Positions 6,397 through 16,187 of a stretch of DNA of 64,000 nt are shown here, one piece after another. Both the position numbers and the translations under genes were made by a program. The notes under the pieces are model-generated. The model was not told the origin of the DNA. It saw only the letters and a list, made by a program, of their open reading frames with translations, and did not search any database. The DNA is from Reichenbachiella sp. Its GTDB lineage: Bacteria; Bacteroidota; Bacteroidia; Cytophagales; Cyclobacteriaceae. How positions within the stretch are numbered: position 1 is the stretch's first letter; each line of letters starts with the position of its first letter. Location: NCBI RefSeq assembly GCF_033344935.1, contig NZ_JAWPMM010000001.1:1474001-1538000 (forward strand), written 5' to 3'.

Positions 6397-9174
6397 TTAA
6401 GCGTTCTTGGCCATCATTTCTTCAATACTGCGGTTAAATCTTTTATGGAATTGTTTCTTAAAATTGGTCACGTTTTTCATGCCTATGGCTTTAGCGGCTT
6501 CCGTAGGATTTTTGAGGCTCTTACTCTTGATTAGGTTTTCTAGATAGTGCCATCTGATCTCTTTGATGTATTCATGAGGAGTCAAATCGGTCAGTTTCTT
6601 GATCATACGATACACCTTACGCTCACTAGCAGCCATCGCATCGGCCAACACCAAGACGGTGAGGTCTGGATTGTCAATTTGCTCGATAACCAATTTCTTT
6701 ACTTTTTCAAGTAGTTCCTTTTCAATGTCATTGATCAATGGTTTGTCATTCACAAGGATCGTATTGCCACTTTCCTTAATCCAACGTTCTTTCTGATTGA
6801 GTAGATTCTTGATTCTTAGCAAAATGTCTTCCTTGCTAAAGGGCTTTTGAAGGATGTTGTTGATACCGCGTGTCAGCACTTGTAGCTGATCATCTGCGGT
6901 GTTTCTGGCTGAGACCACAAGCACTGGAATAGACTTCCAGTGTTCGTTTTCTTGCATTTTCTCCAATAGCTCAAAACCATCCATCCAAGGCATCATCAAG
7001 TCTGTAATGACTAAGTCAATCGACTCGTTTTTAAGTACTTTGAGTGCCATTACACCATTTTCTGCTTCGGTAACCTGATAATCTGAGTGAATGAGTTTGG
7101 CAATAAACTCTCGTACTTCTGGGTGATCATCTACCAACAATAATTTTGGTTTGTCGGTGCCATTTGTGGATAATGCTATGTTCGAATCAGGATTATAAGT
7201 TTTTTCCCACAACTCACTCCAAAGTTTATTTTTGGTTTGAATGTAATCTGAGGTCTCTGGAATTTGAGATTCCAGGTGTTCGAGCATCATGAAAGGCATA
7301 GAAAGAATAAAGGTAGATCCTTCTCCCTCTTTTGATTTGACCTGAATATTTCCGCCATGTACATCCACCAATTCTTTTACAAGAGAAAGTCCAATCCCCA
7401 ATCCTTCATAGACATGATAATTGTTCTTCGGTGATTGGTAGTATCGATCGAATAAATACGGTAAACTGCTTTCTGGAATGCCTTCACCAGAATCTGTGAT
7501 GCTTATAGTCAAATCATTGGATTGGGTTTCAACTTTGACCCTAACTGAATCTCCTTTATGCGTGTGCTTCAAGGCGTTGGTAATCAGATTGAAAATGATT
7601 TTTTCAAACTGATTAGGGTCAATTGAAATGGCTACATGCTCTGGTATGGTAGATTCGAAACTCAAGTCTACCGATTTGAATTCGGCAGAAGATTTAAACA
7701 AAGCGACCAGAGTCGAAAGATATGAGTTGACTGGCACATCTTTCAGGTCTAACTTTATTTTACCTTCTTCTAATTTGGTTAACTCATTGATTTCGTCCGT
7801 AAGGAAAAGTAAACGTTGAGCGTTTTTGTTTGCTACTTCTAGATTTTGCTTGGAGTCAGAGGTTAAGTAGCTCTCTCCATCTTGTTTTATCTGCTCATAG
7901 TTCCCTAATATCAAGCTCAAAGGGCTTCTTAAATCATGTGAGATATTGGCAAAGAATCTGGACTTGGCGAAATCCAATTCTTCTAGTTTTCTGGCTTGAG
8001 CCGATATTTGTTGGTTTAATCTTCTTCTTTCTACTGCTCTCATATATATAATGATCGCGATGATGAGTAGTAAAACTGAGGCGGCAGCAGCGAGGATGAT
8101 AATGGTCTGTTGGCGCTCTACGATCTCTCGTAGAAACATAGTCTCAGCTTCCTTTTTTTCAGCTTCATATTGTGATTTCAAGCTTTCAATGGTACGAGTT
8201 GTCTGTTCATTGAAAATGGAGTCTTCGTTTTCCTGATTCAGTTTGAAATAATGTAATGCTTTTTTGAAATCCCCTCTTCCTTCGGCTATGATCGACAAGT
8301 TTTCATGAATCTTGCGAATGTCATTTTTAAGGTTGTTGGCTTTGGCTACTTCCAGACTTTTCCTTGAGTAAAACTCTGCAGAATCCAAATTTCCTTTTTG
8401 TCGATGGATTACAGCAATGTTGTACAAGCTAAATGCCAATGCCCCTTTGTTTTTGATTTGATTTATGGCATTGGTGGATTCATGAAAGTATTCCAAAGAC
8501 CTGTCCAAATCTCCTTTTCTCATAGTCAGTTCAGCCAGATCCACGGCAATAGTCACTAACCCTTCCTGGTCATTTAACTTTCTACGGATGTCCCGAGTTT
8601 TAAGGTAGTTGTCTTCTGCTCGGCTATATTCGTCCATTCGGGAATAGGTACGTCCAAGGTTCAGGTACACATAAGCTAGCATGTTTTGGTCATTGAGCTC
8701 CTGAGCAGGAATCAATGCTTTTTCAAAATACTCCAGAGCGCCTACATAGTTGGTTTGATAGATGTATATGTTCCCAATATTGATATTAGAATAACCAATC
8801 TGTTCTAAGTTTTGGGCATCTTCTGCTGCTTTCAGTGCCTCGACAAAATATTTGAATGCGTTGGAATAGTCACTCTTATTTCGGTAAGCCACCCCTTGGA
8901 AATTGAGACTTTTGATAATACCACTTTCGTAGTTGAAGTTTTTCGAAAGTTCGTAAGCTTGTTGACCAAAATAGAGTGCTGAGTCTGAATTCACATTTCG
9001 GTATTGCCAACTTAATTGTGCTAATATTTCGGCTCGCTGGATGCCAGAGGATATGTTGAGAGAGTCCTTGAGGCTGTCAATACTTCTTTTGGATTGGGCA
9101 GTACCTGCCAACGATGCGTTTGTCCATAGACAAAGCAGTACCATCCATCCAAATATGACCAGAGACCTCTTCAT
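6397..9174 (-). CDS. Hybrid two-component sensor: TPR - TM - histidine kinase - REC - AraC HTH
   Basis: 925 residues. A signal peptide (1-23) precedes periplasmic tetratricopeptide repeats (about 60-330) and one membrane helix (about 355-377). Then come the HisKA dimerisation domain with the phospho-acceptor in ISHDLRSPLS (about 410), an HATPase domain (about 515-630; N-box NLITNALKH, G-boxes GEGIPESS and GLGIGLSLV), a receiver domain (LLLVDDHPEV, phospho-Asp in DLVITDLMMPWMDG, about 680-795) and a C-terminal AraC-type helix-turn-helix (about 815-920). Such one-protein systems sense a signal and bind DNA while membrane-anchored. TPRs in place of the more usual Reg_prop beta-propeller mark a different input. 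The divergent small membrane gene at 9323 and the permease at 9647 are possible targets. Confidence 0.93.
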   Translation of the reverse strand: MKRSLVIFGWMVLLCLWTNASLAGTAQSKRSIDSLKDSLNISSGIQRAEILAQLSWQYRNVNSDSALYFGQQAYELSKNFNYESGIIKSLNFQGVAYRNKSDYSNAFKYFVEALKAAEDAQNLEQIGYSNINIGNIYIYQTNYVGALEYFEKALIPAQELNDQNMLAYVYLNLGRTYSRMDEYSRAEDNYLKTRDIRRKLNDQEGLVTIAVDLAELTMRKGDLDRSLEYFHESTNAINQIKNKGALAFSLYNIAVIHRQKGNLDSAEFYSRKSLEVAKANNLKNDIRKIHENLSIIAEGRGDFKKALHYFKLNQENEDSIFNEQTTRTIESLKSQYEAEKKEAETMFLREIVERQQTIIILAAAASVLLLIIAIIIYMRAVERRRLNQQISAQARKLEELDFAKSRFFANISHDLRSPLSLILGNYEQIKQDGESYLTSDSKQNLEVANKNAQRLLFLTDEINELTKLEEGKIKLDLKDVPVNSYLSTLVALFKSSAEFKSVDLSFESTIPEHVAISIDPNQFEKIIFNLITNALKHTHKGDSVRVKVETQSNDLTISITDSGEGIPESSLPYLFDRYYQSPKNNYHVYEGLGIGLSLVKELVDVHGGNIQVKSKEGEGSTFILSMPFMMLEHLESQIPETSDYIQTKNKLWSELWEKTYNPDSNIALSTNGTDKPKLLLVDDHPEVREFIAKLIHSDYQVTEAENGVMALKVLKNESIDLVITDLMMPWMDGFELLEKMQENEHWKSIPVLVVSARNTADDQLQVLTRGINNILQKPFSKEDILLRIKNLLNQKERWIKESGNTILVNDKPLINDIEKELLEKVKKLVIEQIDNPDLTVLVLADAMAASERKVYRMIKKLTDLTPHEYIKEIRWHYLENLIKSKSLKNPTEAAKAIGMKNVTNFKKQFHKRFNRSIEEMMAKNA

Positions 9175-9322
9175 TTCAACCTTGAATTTTTCTCAATTGC
9201 AACCTCGAATTTAGTGTATTTTGGATAAAAAATGATAAGAGTTCAAGGTCTTGGTCAAGACGGATTTTATTATTCTCAAAAAGTCATTAACATTGGTGTT
9301 CAATTCTAAAAAATCAATCAGT

Positions 9323-9481
9323 ATGAGTGCAAGTACTAAGTCTACTTTAAAATTAATTGCCATTGTAATCGTATTGCTTATGGTAGCGATGCAACTCAAT
9401 TTTATTATCATTCCTTTTTTGGCAGCCTACAAATTTTGGTTAATGGTGATAGCTGCCGTGTTGTTATTGCTAGCGAGCTGA
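9323..9481 (+). CDS. Small two-helix membrane protein
   Basis: An ATG at 9323 opens a 52-residue frame: a short polar start (MSASTKSTLK) followed by two hydrophobic helices, roughly residues 10-30 and 33-51. An upstream in-frame ATG at 9251 exists but would add residues unlike the rest; the 9323 start puts the polar N-terminus at the front. It is divergent from the hybrid kinase and precedes the FtsX permease. No family recognised. Confidence 0.5.
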   Translation: MSASTKSTLKLIAIVIVLLMVAMQLNFIIIPFLAAYKFWLMVIAAVLLLLAS

Positions 9482-9646
9482 TAAGCCTCCTCGTTTTATT
9501 CTGTAGGATTTCTGTGTGTTAGAACCGGTTATCTGGCAGTTCCTTGATTAAGGAGAAAAAAGTTTTGATTATTTTTTGTTTGGATACAACTTTTTTGGGT
9601 TGGATATCATCATTAATAAAAAACCAAAAGTCAAAACTCAATTCTC

Positions 9647-12046
9647 ATGTTCAAAAATTATCTCAAGGTCACCCTTCGTAACCTTCTAAAAAACAAAGTT
9701 TTTGTTTCAATCAACATCGTAGGGCTGGGGTTAGCTCTGGCCTGTTGTATTGTGGCGTACATCAATTCCAAATTCAATTGGTCCTTCGATGAATGCCATG
9801 CGCAAATTGATAATATCTACAAAGTCCACAGCGTCAGAGACGACAAAGGTGATATCAGAGAGTATGGAAGGGTACCCTTTCCTATCGCAGACAATGTGAT
9901 GAATGATGTTGTCGGAGTGGACCGTGTCTTTAGATATGAAAGTCACGTCTTTACTGCAAGAGATGTTCAATTGGATAAAGTATTCAATACCAGCGTCACT
10001 TATGTAGACCCTGGATTTCTGGAATCTTTCACTTTTAACCTGATAAGTGGCGATCTGGATGCCTATCATAAATTGGAAAACGCCATTGTTACTCAAGAAT
10101 ATGCCAGCAAGTTTTATGGCGATGAAGATCCCATAGGAAAAGTGCTGACTGTTTTTGATGATACAGGAATGAGTTTCAATTTCACCATTGCTGGGGTGGT
10201 CGAAAAGGCTCCTCAAAATTCATCTGTTCATTTTGAATTGCTGCTTAACTTCGAGAATAGATATCGAATGTACGATGATGGAGTAAAAGGCAGCTGGGAG
10301 GCCATGGCTCAAAACACTTTTGTCTATCTCAATGATCCGTCGCAAGCTTCATCTATTGAATCTCAGCTGAATAAGTATATACCTATTCAGAATCAAGCCA
10401 ATCCTGGTTTTACTGTTACTAAGTTTGTGTTGAGCCCAATGAATAACCATGCACAGATTTCTCAAGAAATTAGATGGGACAACCTTAGAAATGCAGCTCC
10501 AGCCGCAGCTACTCTTACTCCACAGCTGATGGCTCTTTTAATTTTATTGGTTGCCTGTTTCAATTTTACCAATACAGCCATTGCTACTTCCAATAGGAGA
10601 TTAAAAGAGATTGGCGTAAGAAAAGTGCTCGGAGGCAACAGAAGACAATTGATTCTTCAGTTTTTGGCTGAAAATCTCACCATATGTTTTCTGGCCATTG
10701 TCATGTCCTTGCTTATAGCTCAGTATTTGGTGCCGGCTTATAGTGCCATGTGGGAAGGGATGGATCTGGAAATGAACTTCTCAGAGGATTATATGTTGTA
10801 CATTTTCTTAGTGGGTTTATTGATTTTTACCACTCTGCTAGCTGGTTTTTATCCTTCGTTATATGTCAGTAAATATGATCCTGTAAGTATCCTTAGAGGC
10901 ACGTTGAGCATTGGGGGGTCTGGAAAACTGACTAAGATACTTTTGGCTTGCCAATACACTTTTACCGTAATTGCCATGTTTGCTAGTGTCGCGTTTGTAC
11001 AAAATGCCCGCTATCAGGATACTTTAGATATGGGATATGATCGTGCCCAGGTGCTAGGTGTAAGTGTATTGAATGACAATGAGTACCAAAAAACTATGGC
11101 ATCCATGCTGGCTAATCCAGACATTGAAGCAGTAGCTAGTGCCAAAAATCATATTGGAAGAGGTAATTATGGAGCCACCCTACTGAATGAAGATATCGAG
11201 GTTGATGCCAACATGATTGATGTTGGGATTGGTTATCTGGAGGTTATGGGATTGGAAATATTACAAGGACGATCTTTCTTAAAAGAATTGGAAGCTTCGG
11301 ATAGTGATGCATCCATCATTCTAAACGAAAAAGCTGTGGAAGCCTTTGGCTGGACTGATCCTGTAGGAAAAAGAGTAGCGATTAATGATACGACGACACT
11401 AACTGTGGTTGGGGTAATTAAAAACTTCTACATGTATGGGTTTTGGGCGCCGATTGAGCCAGTGGGGATCACGTTGAAAAGCTTACGTTTTGAAGATGAT
11501 GGAACGAATAGCTTTGTTGTGGCTCGTACTAGTGTAGATAAGATAAGAAATGTCTACGATGATTTGGAGTCTGATTGGAATGACCGAATACAAACCAAAA
11601 TATTTAATGGGTTCTTTCAAGACGATTTTCTTCGTCAGGCCAGAGAAATCAATGATAATATCACTATGATTTTTGGTTTCTTGGGTGTTGTAGCCTTCAT
11701 TCTCTCATGTCTGGGATTATACACCTTGGTGTCAATCAATTTGATGAAACGAGTTAAAGAGATTGGAGTAAGGAAAGTACTAGGTAGTAGTATTGGTCGT
11801 ATTGTGTACTTAATCAACAAGGACTATTTCCTCCTTTTGGTTATTTCCTCATCACTAGGGGTGACATTCGGATATTATTTAATTGATGGACTCATAGCCG
11901 AGATATTTACTCACTATAAATCCATGGATGTGATCACTTTCTCCACTCCAATTTTGATGATCGTACTAATCTCATTGACTATAGCCAGTTTAAGAACATT
12001 CAAATTCGCCCAAGTAAACCCTGTGACTGCATTACGATATGAATAA
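9647..12046 (+). CDS. ABC transporter permease, MacB/FtsX type
   Basis: 799 residues. An N-terminal membrane helix (about 20-42) is followed by a MacB periplasmic core domain (about 45-270), three helices with the FtsX signature (RRLKEIGVRKVLGG near 325), a second periplasmic domain, and a second FtsX block (MKRVKEIGVRKVLGSS near 700). This double layout is the usual Bacteroidota form in which one polypeptide holds two FtsX units. The partner ATPase is not adjacent. The family acts in mechanotransmission or lipoprotein/peptide export rather than import. A paralogue lies at 18743. Confidence 0.92.
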   Translation: MFKNYLKVTLRNLLKNKVFVSINIVGLGLALACCIVAYINSKFNWSFDECHAQIDNIYKVHSVRDDKGDIREYGRVPFPIADNVMNDVVGVDRVFRYESHVFTARDVQLDKVFNTSVTYVDPGFLESFTFNLISGDLDAYHKLENAIVTQEYASKFYGDEDPIGKVLTVFDDTGMSFNFTIAGVVEKAPQNSSVHFELLLNFENRYRMYDDGVKGSWEAMAQNTFVYLNDPSQASSIESQLNKYIPIQNQANPGFTVTKFVLSPMNNHAQISQEIRWDNLRNAAPAAATLTPQLMALLILLVACFNFTNTAIATSNRRLKEIGVRKVLGGNRRQLILQFLAENLTICFLAIVMSLLIAQYLVPAYSAMWEGMDLEMNFSEDYMLYIFLVGLLIFTTLLAGFYPSLYVSKYDPVSILRGTLSIGGSGKLTKILLACQYTFTVIAMFASVAFVQNARYQDTLDMGYDRAQVLGVSVLNDNEYQKTMASMLANPDIEAVASAKNHIGRGNYGATLLNEDIEVDANMIDVGIGYLEVMGLEILQGRSFLKELEASDSDASIILNEKAVEAFGWTDPVGKRVAINDTTTLTVVGVIKNFYMYGFWAPIEPVGITLKSLRFEDDGTNSFVVARTSVDKIRNVYDDLESDWNDRIQTKIFNGFFQDDFLRQAREINDNITMIFGFLGVVAFILSCLGLYTLVSINLMKRVKEIGVRKVLGSSIGRIVYLINKDYFLLLVISSSLGVTFGYYLIDGLIAEIFTHYKSMDVITFSTPILMIVLISLTIASLRTFKFAQVNPVTALRYE

Positions 12047-12070
12047 AGAAAAATGATTGATGAGCAAATT

Positions 12071-12097
12071 AAGGTCTGGAATTTACCAGGCCTTTTT
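12071..12097 (+). terminator. Rho-independent terminator of the FtsX-type permease gene
   Basis: AAGGTCTGG and CCAGGCCTT pair (one wobble) around a 6-base loop and are followed by TTTT, 25 bases after the stop. Confidence 0.8.
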
Positions 12098-12106
12098 TGT
12101 ATAAAA

Positions 12107-12134
12107 AAGGTTCCAAGCGTTAGCTCGAAACCTT
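12107..12134 (-). terminator. Terminator of the minus-strand DUF4382 genes
   Basis: On the minus strand AAGGTTTCGAGC pairs with GCTTGGAACCTT (two G-T wobbles), followed by six T. It is placed to end transcripts coming from 13109 or 14621 and sits back to back with the plus-strand terminator at 12071. Confidence 0.65.
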
Positions 12135-12246
12135 CATGTTTACACCTAATAATGTTCAATTACCTGATTAATTTCAGTATCTCAGTTTAGCTGATTGCAA
12201 GACCCTGTTCGGAGATTAGTAGGTAGATGCTTCATTTAGAATCTTA

Positions 12247-12274
12247 AAGTTGGGGATTGTCGAATCCCCAACTT
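12247..12274. repeat. Perfect 12-bp inverted repeat
   Basis: AAGTTGGGGATT and AATCCCCAACTT are perfectly complementary around GTCG. It lies 47 bases beyond the DUF4382 stop. There is no T run, so it may stabilise the mRNA 3' end or be a binding site. The rest of 12047-12320 holds only the two terminators. Confidence 0.6.
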
Positions 12275-12320
12275 AATCAACGCCGACTGCGTTGAATGTT
12301 TGCTGCTCAGGCAAATATTT

Positions 12321-13109
12321 TTAGTTGGTAAACGCTATGGTGCCAGCCTCAGCTGTTTCTCCAATAGTTACCACAATATCTTCAACGTCTACTGTTGTAA
12401 AACCGCTTTCTTCTGCAGGTACCGCACTTATGGTATAGGTGCCAGCATCCAACGCACGGATTAAAAATTCTCCCTCTTCATCAGGGTAAGAAGAAATACT
12501 GTCTTCCCCCACAATCGCATATACTACCGTTGCTGTCTCAGCAGGACTGATGGTTCCGTGGATCGCACCAGTTGTAGCTTCCATTTGTGCTCTGATTACT
12601 GGCTTCAAGTTGTATTTCCCCGAATTGCCCGCTTTTACCACTGACTTGGCCGCATCAAAATCAAGTACAAGCTTATATGTGATGCCTGCTTGGATATCTG
12701 CATCAACGTTTATTTTTAATCCACTTTGGGACCCAGATGGTACCGTTAGTGGTGTTTCTTGACCATCTACAGTGAGTATGTTTCCATCTCCAAGAATGAG
12801 TCTAACTTGACCCAATTTCCCTTCTGGCAGCTCAATTTCACCCAAAAATTGTTCTTCACCGTTAGTCAGCAACAATAAGTCATACACACCAGGTTCGGCA
12901 CTTTCTAAAGACTGCCATCCGCCTTCATCATCCGCTTTTGAGCTGACATTTATCTGAACATCTTGGAAGTCAATATTTACTGCGTCGTAGTTAGCCGGTG
13001 CATCGACCAAGGCCACCTGAATTTTGGCCATCCCACCGTTGTCGCTGCAACTTGAAAGAATAATAATTGGCAAGAGTGCTAGTAAATAAAGATTTTTTAT
13101 TGTGTTCAT
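12321..13109 (-). CDS. DUF4382 lipoprotein with C-terminal prealbumin-like domain
   Basis: 262 residues. A lipoprotein signal ends at the lipobox LSSC (Cys near 21). Residues about 28-170 match the DUF4382 pattern (KIQVALVDAPANYDAVNIDFQDV at the start, GLKINVDADIQAG, LVLDFDAAKSVV), a beta-rich domain of unknown function common in Bacteroidota lipoproteins. The end (about 180-262) looks like a carboxypeptidase-regulatory or SpaA-type beta sandwich (GAIHGTISP, AGTYTISAVP). It is probably tethered to the outer membrane. The related gene at 13155 is upstream on the same strand, 45 bases away. Confidence 0.82.
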   Translation of the reverse strand: MNTIKNLYLLALLPIIILSSCSDNGGMAKIQVALVDAPANYDAVNIDFQDVQINVSSKADDEGGWQSLESAEPGVYDLLLLTNGEEQFLGEIELPEGKLGQVRLILGDGNILTVDGQETPLTVPSGSQSGLKINVDADIQAGITYKLVLDFDAAKSVVKAGNSGKYNLKPVIRAQMEATTGAIHGTISPAETATVVYAIVGEDSISSYPDEEGEFLIRALDAGTYTISAVPAEESGFTTVDVEDIVVTIGETAEAGTIAFTN

Positions 13110-13154
13110 ATTTTTTGTTTCAACTAAATTTCCAATAGCTGTTTATGTGATTTT

Positions 13155-14621
13155 TTATTCAAGTATCAATTCAATATCGACCTTGGTTTTCTCTCCAATT
13201 TGTATGTCAATGTTTTCTACTGTTTCAGCTAGGTAGTCATTTTGTTCTGCGGTAATGGAGTACGTGCCGGGTAAAAGCCCCATAACTGTGTAATTACCGT
13301 CTGAATCCGTGAAGGTTGATGTATTTAATGTATCAGCAGCGAAGACAGAAAGCTGCACACCTTCAATAGCAAGAGAACTGGATATATCGGTAACTTGTCC
13401 TGTTAATTCGCCAGATTCTTTTGGCTGCGTGGCTTTAATGACTGGAGTGAAAATGAACCCCTTGATAGACGATATGTTTTTCACATTTCCTTGTGCCTTA
13501 AAGGATCGGCTGACATCAAAATCCAACAATAATTCGCTATCCTCTCCTTCTGCTATTTCTAGCGCAGAAGGAAATTTCACTTTAATGCCAGATTGTTCTC
13601 CACTAGGAATTTTTAGATCAAATATTCTGTCATCAGTGAGTAAGACGCTAGACTTAATCACCCTCATTCGAATTTGGTCATAAGACCCAGTAGGAATTTC
13701 CATGTCTACAAGCGTAGTTGTGATCCCATTGGTCAAGTCAAGAAGATTGAAGGACATTTCTTCTTCTGATAGAAGAATGAACTCCTCTTCTTTGTTCACT
13801 GTCTTAAGTTCTATTTTGTCAATAGTAACGTTCGCCTCTACAACAAATTCAAAAGGAAATGGCGCATCGGTCATTTTCACTCTTAAGGTAGAAGTATTAA
13901 ATACAAAGTCTTCAGGCTGATAGTATTTTTCGTCCCCTTCGTCGCACAATGAAATGGCAGAAGAGAGTAGGTTTTCTAGTTCTAAGTTGGATGAGATGGA
14001 TTGTACTTCACCTTCGCTGGAAGTAAGGCTGATTGGATAGGACAAAGAGGCGAGATGGTCAGCACTCAGTCTATTAAATACTTGATATAATTCCTGATCA
14101 CTATCAACGCCGGTAGTACTAGATCTTTGATTCTGGGTGTCGTAGATAGCAATAGAAAGAGGAAAATTGAATCTATAGCATTCGATGTCTTCGTCGTCAC
14201 CACCTTCCACAGATCGTGCAACAACCGCTTCAAGTTCGTTGATGTCATTTAAGATCACCTCACGGTAGTCAGACAAATATCCTCTGACGGGATATACCAA
14301 CTGAATGCTGTCTGGTAAGTACCTTTCTTGGTTATAGATGGTCTGTATATTTTCAAAATCAGCTTCAGACGAAATCGTAAGAGCTTGTCCGTTTGCGATG
14401 ACATCAACAGGAAGTTGTAGCGAAAGCGCACTAGTATTGTCTAGAATGTTGTCGTATGAGCCGTCCTTTAGAGTGGCAGAAGAGATTAGACCAGACAGAT
14501 CAGAAGCAAAAGAGATGTTGCTCTCTGCAGATTGATTGACTTCATGTAAGTCCTCCTGGCAGGCCAAAATGGCCAGCATCAAGGTCAGAATTGAAATTAA
14601 TACTCGAATCTTTGAAATCAT
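13155..14621 (-). CDS. Large DUF4382 lipoprotein with carboxypeptidase-like domain
   Basis: 488 residues with a lipobox at LAILACQ (Cys near 21). The first about 230 residues are of unknown type and include an acidic GGDDEDIECYRFNFP stretch. A DUF4382 module follows at about 245-395 (LRVKMTDAPFPFEF, PSGEQSGIKVKF, LLLDFDVSRSF). A carboxypeptidase regulatory-like domain ends the protein (about 400-488; GELTGQVTD, GTYSITAEQ). It shares its last two domains with the downstream 12321 gene. It is divergent from the ECF sigma gene at 14702. Confidence 0.8.
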   Translation of the reverse strand: MISKIRVLISILTLMLAILACQEDLHEVNQSAESNISFASDLSGLISSATLKDGSYDNILDNTSALSLQLPVDVIANGQALTISSEADFENIQTIYNQERYLPDSIQLVYPVRGYLSDYREVILNDINELEAVVARSVEGGDDEDIECYRFNFPLSIAIYDTQNQRSSTTGVDSDQELYQVFNRLSADHLASLSYPISLTSSEGEVQSISSNLELENLLSSAISLCDEGDEKYYQPEDFVFNTSTLRVKMTDAPFPFEFVVEANVTIDKIELKTVNKEEEFILLSEEEMSFNLLDLTNGITTTLVDMEIPTGSYDQIRMRVIKSSVLLTDDRIFDLKIPSGEQSGIKVKFPSALEIAEGEDSELLLDFDVSRSFKAQGNVKNISSIKGFIFTPVIKATQPKESGELTGQVTDISSSLAIEGVQLSVFAADTLNTSTFTDSDGNYTVMGLLPGTYSITAEQNDYLAETVENIDIQIGEKTKVDIELILE

Positions 14622-14660
14622 ACGATTGTTGTCATCTTTGTGACTCGGATATAAAACAGA

Positions 14661-14695
14661 CGACTGGGTAAAATTCCTACCAGTCGTAGATAATT
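14661..14695 (+). promoter_or_regulatory. Hairpin just upstream of the ECF sigma gene
   Basis: CGACTGG (14661-14667) pairs with CCAGTCG (14680-14686), and a T run follows at about 14693. The structure ends only about 7 bases before the sigma ATG, so it could attenuate or mask translation. Its 10-mer AATTCCTACC (14672-14681) recurs inverted after the sigma gene. Confidence 0.45.
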
Positions 14696-14701
14696 TTTTC
14701 G

Positions 14702-15220
14702 ATGAAAGTCACAAAGTCAGATTGCATATGTAATGAGGAGCTATTTCATTCTCTGTTTAAGAAATATGCTAAGGACTTGCATGACTTTTTGTATTACAAG
14801 TATGGACCCGACTGTCATCCTAAGGACTTAGTTCAGGAAGCTTTCTTAAAATTATGGGATAATTGCAAGAATGTTCAGGAAGAAAAGGCGAAATCCTATC
14901 TTTTTACTGTAGCTAATAACCTCACACTCAATGTAATCTCAAAACAAAAGACTATCTTGAAGTATAAAAACGAGGGTAAAAGCAGCAATACATCCGAATC
15001 TCCTCAGTTCCTTCTTGAAGAAAAAGAATATCTAGATCGTTTACAGGATGCATTGAATAGCCTAACCGAGGATCAGCGCGTGACCTTCATGCTCAATAGA
15101 GTGGAAGGTAAAAAACATAAGGAGATAGCAGAAATGTTGGGTATCTCTAGAAAAGCAGTAGAGAAAAGAATCTATAAGGCTCTTGCGATTTTGAAAACCA
15201 AGGTAGAAGGCATAAAATGA
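14702..15220 (+). CDS. ECF RNA polymerase sigma factor (FecI-like)
   Basis: 172 residues with sigma-70 region 2 (about 10-80; DFLYYKYGPDCHPKDLVQEAFLKLW) and region 4 (about 115-165; LTEDQRVTFMLNRVEGKKHKEIAEMLGISRKAVEKRI). It lacks other regions, as expected for group 4 factors. It heads a sigma - FecR - TonB receptor set: signal at the outer-membrane receptor passes through the anti-sigma to free this factor. Confidence 0.95.
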   Translation: MKVTKSDCICNEELFHSLFKKYAKDLHDFLYYKYGPDCHPKDLVQEAFLKLWDNCKNVQEEKAKSYLFTVANNLTLNVISKQKTILKYKNEGKSSNTSESPQFLLEEKEYLDRLQDALNSLTEDQRVTFMLNRVEGKKHKEIAEMLGISRKAVEKRIYKALAILKTKVEGIK

Positions 15221-15222
15221 AA

Positions 15223-15240
15223 CTACCGGTAGGAATTTTT
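15223..15240. promoter_or_regulatory. CTACCGGTAG palindrome plus T-run between sigma and anti-sigma genes
   Basis: A perfect 10-bp palindrome at 15223-15232 followed by AATTTTTTA. GGTAGGAATT is the reverse complement of AATTCCTACC before the sigma gene (14672-14681). It could be a weak terminator that sets the sigma/anti-sigma ratio, or a shared operator. Confidence 0.4.
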
Positions 15241-15275
15241 TATATACACCTGTTATATCTCATGTAAGTCTAAGC

Positions 15276-16187
15276 ATGAAAGAGGAAGATTACATAAAAA
15301 AATGGCTGGACAGCTCTTTGTCTGATGAAGAAAAAAGATTGTTTGCTCAACCGAAAAAATTTGAGGTTGATGTGAGTATGTCTGAGGCTTTGTCTCGGTT
15401 TAGAGCTGAGGAATACGATGTAGACAAGGAATACGATTTTTTTAGAGATAAAAAATCTGATTCAAAAAAGTCTCCCGTCAATCGTTCGTTTGTATGGCTC
15501 AAAATAGCGGCCATTTTCATCATGGTATTAGGGTTTGTTGCGTATATCACTTCTAGTTTTTACTCTTCGGATGTGGATCTGTTAGCCACCAAGATGGAAT
15601 TATCCCTACCTGATGACACCAAAGTAATTCTCAATGCGGAATCTAAGCTTTCCTACGATGAAGACAGTTGGAGTGAAAAAAGACAGGCAATTTTAGAAGG
15701 AGAGGTTTTTTTCTCCGTGACCAAAGGATCTCGTTTTGATATTGTGAGTCAGTCGGGTAAGGTAAGCGTTCTGGGTACTTCTTTTAATGTAAAAGATAGA
15801 GAAGGTTTTTTCGAAGTAAAATGCTATGAAGGTTTGGTGAAGGTAGAAGTAGATGGTGAAGAATTTTTGCTTACCGCTCAGCAGGCTTATCGAATGATAG
15901 ATGGTCGAGGCCAAAAAATAGCGTTTTATGAAAAAACACGTCCATCCTGGACGAAAGGGGCAAGTTCATTTGAAAAGGAGCCCTATATACAGGTAATTAA
16001 AGAGTTGGAACGTCAGTATGGTGTTTCGATTTCTTATCAAAATATCAACACTCAACGAAGTTTTAGTGGGAAATTCACCCATTCTGATCTTACTTTAGCA
16101 CTAGAGTCCATTACCAAACCATTGAATATTGGTTTTAAGGTAGCTGGACAGGAAGTAAGATTATCTAGTGACATCAAGCAAAACTAA
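15276..16187 (+). CDS. FecR-family anti-sigma factor
   Basis: 303 residues. A cytoplasmic N-terminal segment (1-70) is followed by one membrane helix (about 75-97; LKIAAIFIMVLGFVAYITS), the FecR periplasmic domain (about 110-205; LPDDTKVILNAESKLSYD, GEVFFSV) and a C-terminal STN-like DUF4974 domain (about 235-300). It holds the sigma factor at the membrane until the partner receptor signals. Its 3' end overlaps the receptor gene by 20 bases. Confidence 0.95.
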   Translation: MKEEDYIKKWLDSSLSDEEKRLFAQPKKFEVDVSMSEALSRFRAEEYDVDKEYDFFRDKKSDSKKSPVNRSFVWLKIAAIFIMVLGFVAYITSSFYSSDVDLLATKMELSLPDDTKVILNAESKLSYDEDSWSEKRQAILEGEVFFSVTKGSRFDIVSQSGKVSVLGTSFNVKDREGFFEVKCYEGLVKVEVDGEEFLLTAQQAYRMIDGRGQKIAFYEKTRPSWTKGASSFEKEPYIQVIKELERQYGVSISYQNINTQRSFSGKFTHSDLTLALESITKPLNIGFKVAGQEVRLSSDIKQN

